Source: Phycisphaerales bacterium UBA5793 (lineage in GTDB: Bacteria > Planctomycetota > Phycisphaerae > Phycisphaerales > UBA5793). From it: a stretch of DNA of 18,763 nt. The stretch spans positions 1 to 18,763 of the forward strand of contig DIDT01000060.1 of NCBI GenBank assembly GCA_002418285.1. Direction: 5' to 3'. The notes under the pieces are model-generated. The model saw only the letters and a list, made by a program, of their open reading frames with translations, did not search any database and was not told the DNA's origin. The translations under genes were made by a program, and so were the position numbers. Below, piece after piece: positions 13,709 through 18,763 of the stretch (positions are counted from its first letter, which is position 1; every line of letters begins with the position of its first letter).

Positions 13709-16700
13709 CGAAAATCGCGCGAGTTCGCGCTCAGGCCGTCGAGTGCTTCGTCGAATCCCCTGAGTCGTCTGACCACGACATGCACGACTTCGCCTTCGCG
13801 CTGCACCTGGCCGTGGGCGATGACCAGCCGCGCACTTGCTTCACGTCGAAAGCGTTCGTAAGTGCGTTTCCACACGATAAGGTTGCTGATTCCTGTTTCA
13901 TCTTCGAGCGTGATGAAGGTCACCCCACTGGCCGTGCCCGGTCGCTGCCGCACGAGCACGATGCCCGCCACCTTGATGCGAGCCCCATCCGGCACGCGCT
14001 GGGCGTTGGCCAGTTCGGCGCAAGGCATCACTCCCAATGCGTCGAGTCGTGATCGCGCGAACGATACCGGATGCGCCTTGAGCGACAGGCCCGTTGCGTT
14101 GTAATCGAGCACCACTTGTCGCTGCTGCCGGATGCCGGGCAGCTTTGCTGCGGGCTCTATAGATTCGTTCACGGTGTCAAAAAGCGGCAGATCATCATCG
14201 CGCAGCAGCCGAGCGTGCCAGAGCGCCTGCTGTCGCGTCAATCCCATTGAGCCGAACGCGTCGGCCGATGCGAGCCTTCGCAGCGCCGCGGCCGGCGCCT
14301 TGCTGGCGCGCCAGAGGTCGGTCATCGTATCGAAACGGCCGCGCTGCACGACAGCGGTGCGCAACTGCTGTGCATCGTCCTCTTTCATGCCCTTGACCAG
14401 GCGCATGCCCAGGCGCAGGGCGCCATCTTCGATCGTGCAGTCCCAGTGACTGACATTCACATCGACGCTGCGCACCTCGACGCCATGCTCTTTCACATCG
14501 CGTACGAGTTGAGCCGGGGCGTAGAAACCCATCGGTTGACTGTTGATGATCGCCGCGACGAACTCGGCTGGATAGTGGCGCTTCATCCACGCCGAGGCAT
14601 AAGCGAGCAGTGCGAACGACGCCGCGTGGCTTTCGGGAAAGCCATACTCGCTGAAACCCTTGACCTGTTCGAAGCAGCGCTGGGCGAAATCGAGCGGGAT
14701 GCCGTTGCGCACCATGCCGTCGATGAGTTTCGCGCCAAAGCGATAGATCTGATCGCCCTTGCGCTTCCATGCCGCCATGGCCCGGCGCAATTGATCCGCC
14801 TCACCCGGCGTAAAACCCGCCGCTTTCACCGCCAGGGCCATGCACTGCTCCTGGAAGAGCGGCACGCCGAGCGTTCGACTGAGCACTTCTTCGATCGCCG
14901 GATGCACGTACTCGATCTTTTCCTCGCCAGCACGCCGTCGCAGGTAGGGGTGCACCATGTCGCCCTGGATCGGCCCCGGGCGCACGATCGCCACTTCGAT
15001 GACGAGGTCGTAGAAGTTCTTCGGCTTGAGTCGCGGCAGCATCGACATCTGGGCTCGACTCTCGATCTGGAATACGCCGACCGTGTCGGCATGTCGGATC
15101 ATCTCGTACGTCTCCGGATCTTCCGCCGGAACCGTGCCCAGAGTCAGGTTCTTGGTGTGGTGAAGGTTGATGAGTTCGAGACAGCGGCGAATCGCACTGA
15201 GCATGCCCAGCCCGAGCACATCCACCTTGAGCATGCCCATCGCGTCGATGTCGTCCTTGTCCCACTCGACGACGGTGCGATCAGGCATTGCTGCGTTTTC
15301 GACGGGCACGAGTTCACACAGCGGCGAGCGGGTGATGATGAATCCGCCGACGTGTTGCGAGAGGTGGCGCGGGAAGCCGAGCAACATGCCCACGAGCCGC
15401 GCGAGCCACTGCAGGATCGGATCGTCGGGGTTGAGTCCCATGCCGCGCAGGTGTTTCGGATCGAGCACGCCGCCGTCCCACCAGGCGATGTCCTTGGCGA
15501 GTCGATCAACGCAATCGAGCGACAGCCCCAGCGCCTTGCCGACGTCGCGCACCGCGCTGCGCCGCCGGTAGGAGATTACTTCAGCCGTCAGCGCCGCTCG
15601 ATCGCGCCCGTATTTGCGATAGATGTACTGGATGACTTCCTCGCGCCGCTCGTGTTCGAAGTCGATGTCGATGTCAGGAGGCTCATTGCGCTCCCGGCTC
15701 ACGAAGCGTTCAAAGAGCAGGTTGATGCGCGTCGGATCGACGGCCGTGACGCCGAGGTAGTAACACACCGCCGAATTCGCCGCCGCTCCGCGCCCCTGGC
15801 AGAGAATGGGCGGATCGAGGCTGCGGGCATACTTCACGAGGTCGTAGACCGTCAGGAAGTAGGGGGCGTAATTGAGTTCGTCGATGAGTTCGAATTCGTG
15901 CTCGATCTGGCCGCGCACCTTGTCGGGGATCCGATTGTGGTGCAGACGCTTTGCGCCGTCCCAGACGAGATCGCGCAGATGACTCATCGGCGTGCAGCCG
16001 GACGGGACGACTTCATCGGGATACTCGTAGCGGATCTGATCGAGATTGAAGCCGCGCGTGCGGTCGGCAATCTCGATCGCCCGCTCGATCGCCTCTGGAC
16101 AGCCGGCAAAGAGGCGGTGCATCTCTTCGGGGCTCTTGAGATGCCTCTCGGCGTTGGCGTGCAGGCGAAAGCCCGCCTCGGAAAGCGTGCAGCCGTGGCG
16201 GATGCAGGTGAGTACATCCTGCAGCATGCGCCGCTCGGGGATGTGGTGATGCACGTCATTGGTCGCCACCAGCGGCACGCCGCAACGGCGCGCGAGATCA
16301 CTCAGCCGCTCAAACCGCTCGGCGTCATCCGGGCCGTAGAGCCAGTTCGCCGCCAGCGAGAGGCGGTCATCATCAAAACAGGTGTGCAAGCGCATCAGCG
16401 ATTCGGCGAAGCCTTCATCGGGCAGGCCATCCGGAATCACGACCGCCAACAGATCCTGCGCGTGTGCAGCGAGATCATCAAAGCCCAGTTCACATTTGCC
16501 TTTGGTCGTGCGGCGTTTGCCGGTGGTGAGCAGTCGACACAGCCGGCGATACGAGGGCAGGTCGGTCGGATAGACGCAAACCGTCAGGCCATTCATATCG
16601 GTAAGCGGCAGGCGCGTGCCGAGCACGAAATGGATACACGACTCTTTCGCGGCAACGTGGGCCCGCACCACGCCGGCGAGTGTGTGCAGGTCCGTGAGTC

Positions 16701-16932
16701 CGATGGCGCGATAGCCCAGCGCCGCCGCCTGCTCGACAAACTCCTCGGGGTGGCTCGCGCCGGTGAGAAAAGTGAAGTTGCTCGTGACGCACAATTCTGC
16801 GTATGGAGGCGCTGCGCCTGCGTCGTACTGCGTTGATAACGAATCCGAGACCGCTTGCGCCATCGCCTCCACGCGCGTCTTGGCCTGCACAAACGGGTGC
16901 GGCTTGAGTTTGGGAAATTCATTCTCCGGCAC
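13705..16932 (-). CDS. dnaE2: error-prone DNA polymerase III alpha subunit DnaE2 (ImuC)
   Basis: The 1075-residue protein is a C-family polymerase of the DnaE2/ImuC type, which performs mutagenic translesion synthesis with ImuA and ImuB. The N-terminal PHP domain opens with SNFTFLTGASHPEE (51-64), the DnaE2 version of the motif, and continues GLTDLHTLAGVVRAH. The polymerase core has CQGRGAAANSAVCYYLG and PPDIDIDFEHERREEV (D420, D422 and D424 in the acidic cluster). The third catalytic aspartate is D571 in KVDVLGLGML. FPESHAASFALLAYASAWMKRHYP marks the later helix-hairpin-helix part, and a C-terminal OB fold (about 965-1060, VAGIVLVRQRPG and FITLEDETG) closes the protein. No proofreading exonuclease domain is present. 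The start is GTG 16932, four nt from the imuB stop, with GGAG 7 nt upstream; translation is probably coupled to imuB. Confidence 0.96.
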   Translation of the reverse strand: MPENEFPKLKPHPFVQAKTRVEAMAQAVSDSLSTQYDAGAAPPYAELCVTSNFTFLTGASHPEEFVEQAAALGYRAIGLTDLHTLAGVVRAHVAAKESCIHFVLGTRLPLTDMNGLTVCVYPTDLPSYRRLCRLLTTGKRRTTKGKCELGFDDLAAHAQDLLAVVIPDGLPDEGFAESLMRLHTCFDDDRLSLAANWLYGPDDAERFERLSDLARRCGVPLVATNDVHHHIPERRMLQDVLTCIRHGCTLSEAGFRLHANAERHLKSPEEMHRLFAGCPEAIERAIEIADRTRGFNLDQIRYEYPDEVVPSGCTPMSHLRDLVWDGAKRLHHNRIPDKVRGQIEHEFELIDELNYAPYFLTVYDLVKYARSLDPPILCQGRGAAANSAVCYYLGVTAVDPTRINLLFERFVSRERNEPPDIDIDFEHERREEVIQYIYRKYGRDRAALTAEVISYRRRSAVRDVGKALGLSLDCVDRLAKDIAWWDGGVLDPKHLRGMGLNPDDPILQWLARLVGMLLGFPRHLSQHVGGFIITRSPLCELVPVENAAMPDRTVVEWDKDDIDAMGMLKVDVLGLGMLSAIRRCLELINLHHTKNLTLGTVPAEDPETYEMIRHADTVGVFQIESRAQMSMLPRLKPKNFYDLVIEVAIVRPGPIQGDMVHPYLRRRAGEEKIEYVHPAIEEVLSRTLGVPLFQEQCMALAVKAAGFTPGEADQLRRAMAAWKRKGDQIYRFGAKLIDGMVRNGIPLDFAQRCFEQVKGFSEYGFPESHAASFALLAYASAWMKRHYPAEFVAAIINSQPMGFYAPAQLVRDVKEHGVEVRSVDVNVSHWDCTIEDGALRLGMRLVKGMKEDDAQQLRTAVVQRGRFDTMTDLWRASKAPAAALRRLASADAFGSMGLTRQQALWHARLLRDDDLPLFDTVNESIEPAAKLPGIRQQRQVVLDYNATGLSLKAHPVSFARSRLDALGVMPCAELANAQRVPDGARIKVAGIVLVRQRPGTASGVTFITLEDETGISNLIVWKRTYERFRREASARLVIAHGQVQREGEVVHVVVRRLRGFDEALDGLSANSRDFR

Positions 16933-16935
16933 GCA

Positions 16936-18549
16936 TCAACTCCACTGCCCGTGCACGAACCAGCGCCCCGTACCTGCCTGCCGGCACACCCACATCCACC
17001 GTCCCGCTTCCGTCTGGAGTGCAAAGTAATCGCGATCGGGCGGTGCTTCGCGACACTGGTTTCGCAACTGCACCAGACGGCGACGTTGCGCACTAGTGCT
17101 CGCTTCACCCTGTGCCGTGCGCCAGCGCCACCACTCGGGTCCAAGGCGTTCGGGACCGACACACGCAATGACCTGCCGCCACTGGCCGCGCCAGCGGATG
17201 GTCATCACCGGCCCGTCGGGCGTCAGCGCGGTGACCTCCACCGGCTCGGGCTGAGTGAACAGCAGTGTCGGACGATCAGCGCCGGTCAGTTCCGCATCGG
17301 ATTTCACAGGTGGCTCCATCACCGAGTGCTGGCGAAAGCACGACTCGGGCAGGTGCGATTCGACCGCCGCGACGCGCAGCACGCGATCGACGCCCAGTCG
17401 CTGCACGAGCGTGTCGACAAGTTCGCCCCACGCCCGGCTCGACTCACTTTCACTCTTTCCGCCGAGCGCATCGCTGCATGCCTGTTCATGACGCAACCGC
17501 GCGGTGCGCGAAGCAGTGAGCACAACGCCCTCGACCCCGGCAGTGAGATCGATGCGCTCGAGCCGGGAGTGCAGGAGCGACCAGAGATGTTTGATACTTC
17601 GACTCGCACGACTCAGATCGATGGTGAACCGCTCTGCTTCGGTCAGCGGGCGCAGCAGTTCCACGTCGAGCCGCCGCACGCCGCGCTCGCGCTGAGCCAG
17701 TTGGCCGGCGAGTTGCTCGAGCGCCTGCCGCGCCGCCGCTTCGATCGACTCCCACTGATCGGTCGGACCGTCGAAGATCAGTTCCACTTGAGGCGGGGGT
17801 TGCGGGCGCACCGGGTCGATCTGCTCGAACATCAGTCCCAACGCCTGATCGAGCCGGTCGATGACTTCCGAGCCGAAACGTGAAGCCAGCGAAGCACGCG
17901 GCAGGTCGAACAGATGGCCGATGTTGGTGACGCCGATTTCTTCGAGGCCGTAGACGGTTTCATTCTCGAGTCGCAGTGCGGCGGTGGGCAGGTTGGCCAG
18001 CGCCTGCCGCTGACTGCCGTCGGGAATGCGAGCCAGGTCGCGCGAACCGAATCGCGCTGCGGCCCAGGCGCAGCCGAACGTCGAAGCCGTCGCCACGCGA
18101 TTAGCAAAGCCAAGCCGCGCCGTCGCAGCGGACGCGGATCGAATCAGCCGCGATTCGCTGCGGTGCACGCGCTGGGTGCCGGTGATGTCCAGCCACAACC
18201 CATCCGGCGGATCCGGCGCGGCAAGAGGGGAGTAGCGCAAGGCCCAGCAGGCCAGCGCGTGCAAAGCCTGCAGTTCGCGATCGATACGATGCGGCTCGAG
18301 GTGCAGGGCGGTCCCGGTCGGCAACAGCGAACGAGCGTGCGCCAGATCCATGCCCACCGTGATGCTCAGTGCTGCAGCGCGATCGCAATGCCGCGCGATG
18401 ATCTCGCGGCCATGCACCTGCGTGGTGAGGAGGATGACATTTCGCCGGCTCTGGTGCTCAGCCGGTGCGTCGGGCGAGAGCCTGCTGAGCCTCCGCCTGA
18501 CGAGATCGGCTGAGAACGTCGGAAACCACAGCGACATGGCGCGTCGCAT
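16936..18549 (-). CDS. imuB: ImuB, Y-family polymerase-like mutasome subunit
   Basis: ImuB is a catalytically inactive relative of Y-family polymerases that links DnaE2 to the sliding clamp. The 537-residue product starts MRRAMSLWFPTFSADL, where active polymerases carry an acidic DxD-type motif; none is present. In PDGLWLDITG (115-124) the usual Asp-Glu pair reads D116-G117, so the catalytic glutamate is lost. VGMDLAHARSLLP (65-77), the helix-hairpin-helix segment YGLEEIGVTNIGHLFDLPRASLASRFG (about 212-238) and the C-terminal LLFTQPEPVEVTALTPDGP region are typical of ImuB. No obvious clamp-binding motif is singled out by eye. ATG 18549 fits the family N-terminus; ATG 18537 is an alternative. 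The gene overlaps imuA upstream by 92 nt and is 3 nt from dnaE2. Confidence 0.93.
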   Translation of the reverse strand: MRRAMSLWFPTFSADLVRRRLSRLSPDAPAEHQSRRNVILLTTQVHGREIIARHCDRAAALSITVGMDLAHARSLLPTGTALHLEPHRIDRELQALHALACWALRYSPLAAPDPPDGLWLDITGTQRVHRSESRLIRSASAATARLGFANRVATASTFGCAWAAARFGSRDLARIPDGSQRQALANLPTAALRLENETVYGLEEIGVTNIGHLFDLPRASLASRFGSEVIDRLDQALGLMFEQIDPVRPQPPPQVELIFDGPTDQWESIEAAARQALEQLAGQLAQRERGVRRLDVELLRPLTEAERFTIDLSRASRSIKHLWSLLHSRLERIDLTAGVEGVVLTASRTARLRHEQACSDALGGKSESESSRAWGELVDTLVQRLGVDRVLRVAAVESHLPESCFRQHSVMEPPVKSDAELTGADRPTLLFTQPEPVEVTALTPDGPVMTIRWRGQWRQVIACVGPERLGPEWWRWRTAQGEASTSAQRRRLVQLRNQCREAPPDRDYFALQTEAGRWMWVCRQAGTGRWFVHGQWS

Positions 18550-18763
18550 GGTGGCGCTCCAGGGTCCACAAGCGCGCTGCCGCCGCCTGCGAAGTGGGCT
18601 GCACTCCCTTGCAGCGCAGCAGTTCGACGGTCCATCGCCTTGACGTCGTGAGTGATGGGCAGCACCGCACCGCCCATCTCGTGTTCGCTGCCGAGAGCAT
18701 CTGCCGCTCCCACGGCGGCCGGGCCAGCAGGCACAGCGCGCCGCCCGCCTCGGCCGCGAGTTG
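18458..18763 (-). CDS. imuA: ImuA, C-terminal part (runs off the window)
   Basis: The 101 visible residues open at the right edge with LAAEAGGALCLLARPPWERQ and continue through the ImuA signature RRWTVELLRCKGVQP to LWTLERHHATRHVAVVSDVL, then the stop at 18458. ImuA is a RecA-like protein (distantly SulA/RecA-related) that partners ImuB and DnaE2. The start and the RecA-like core lie outside the window, as does any LexA-controlled promoter. The reading frame is shifted relative to imuB and overlaps its first 92 nt. The ATG at 18700 is internal, not a start. Confidence 0.82.
   Translation of the reverse strand, partial: QLAAEAGGALCLLARPPWERQMLSAANTRWAVRCCPSLTTSRRWTVELLRCKGVQPTSQAAAARLWTLERHHATRHVAVVSDVLSRSRQAEAQQALARRTG

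Noticed and set aside
14446..16836. A 796-codon open frame on the + strand, antisense to dnaE2
   Set aside because: It lies wholly inside dnaE2, whose polymerase motifs are unambiguous. Its translation is rich in H, R, D and V with no recognisable domain, the usual shadow of a GC-rich coding strand.
1..18763. tRNA, rRNA, CRISPR, insertion sequence or phage signatures
   Set aside because: Both strands were read for cloverleaf ends, regularly spaced repeats, transposase or integrase motifs and terminal inverted repeats; none was found by eye.

Overview
This GC-rich window (roughly 60% G+C by eye) looks like the chromosome of a planctomycete-like bacterium. The clearest hint is the secreted protein at 270-1139. 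As far as I recall, its two modules, including a C-terminal one ending in SNVVQIP, are typical of secreted proteins in Planctomycetota, especially Phycisphaerae-type genomes. The RpoB and RpoC sequences are plainly bacterial, but I cannot place them by alignment here. The taxonomic call is therefore an inference.

Layout. Positions 1-248 are non-coding and contain a phased run of heptamers (22-63) and a good sigma70-type promoter (221-250). A secreted protein gene (270-1139, +) converges on a small DUF167 gene (1161-1448, -). An AT-rich promoter region and a leader hairpin then precede rpoB (1738-5529, +). A sulfotransferase-family gene (5603-6517, +) sits between rpoB and rpoC (6596-10957, +), with gaps of only 73 and 78 nt. 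This block ends in a strong 13-bp terminator hairpin (10981-11011). On the minus strand follow a DsrE-like sulfur-carrier-type gene (11061-11477) and an integral-membrane methyltransferase closely resembling MddA, methanethiol S-methyltransferase (11543-12325). Divergent from them is a TetR-family regulator (12448-13119, +). The 122-nt region between mddA and tetR holds a perfect 7-5-7 palindrome, a likely operator. Next to the regulator is a DUF4287/DUF5655 protein (13142-13708, +). The rest of the window is an SOS-mutagenesis-type cassette read on the minus strand: imuA (3' end only, running off the right edge), imuB and dnaE2.

How the genes fit together. rpoB and rpoC encode the two large subunits of RNA polymerase. 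Here they have lost both the usual upstream ribosomal-protein neighbour (rplL) and their direct adjacency, because the sulfotransferase lies between them. The mddA-dsrE-tetR group looks like a locally regulated volatile-sulfur-handling unit. ImuA, ImuB and DnaE2 together form the known damage-induced translesion mutasome; the cassette's promoter is outside the window.

No tRNA, rRNA, CRISPR array, insertion sequence or prophage gene was recognised. The points most worth a second look are the sulfotransferase inside the rpoB-rpoC operon and the TetR/MddA/DsrE module with its palindromic operator.
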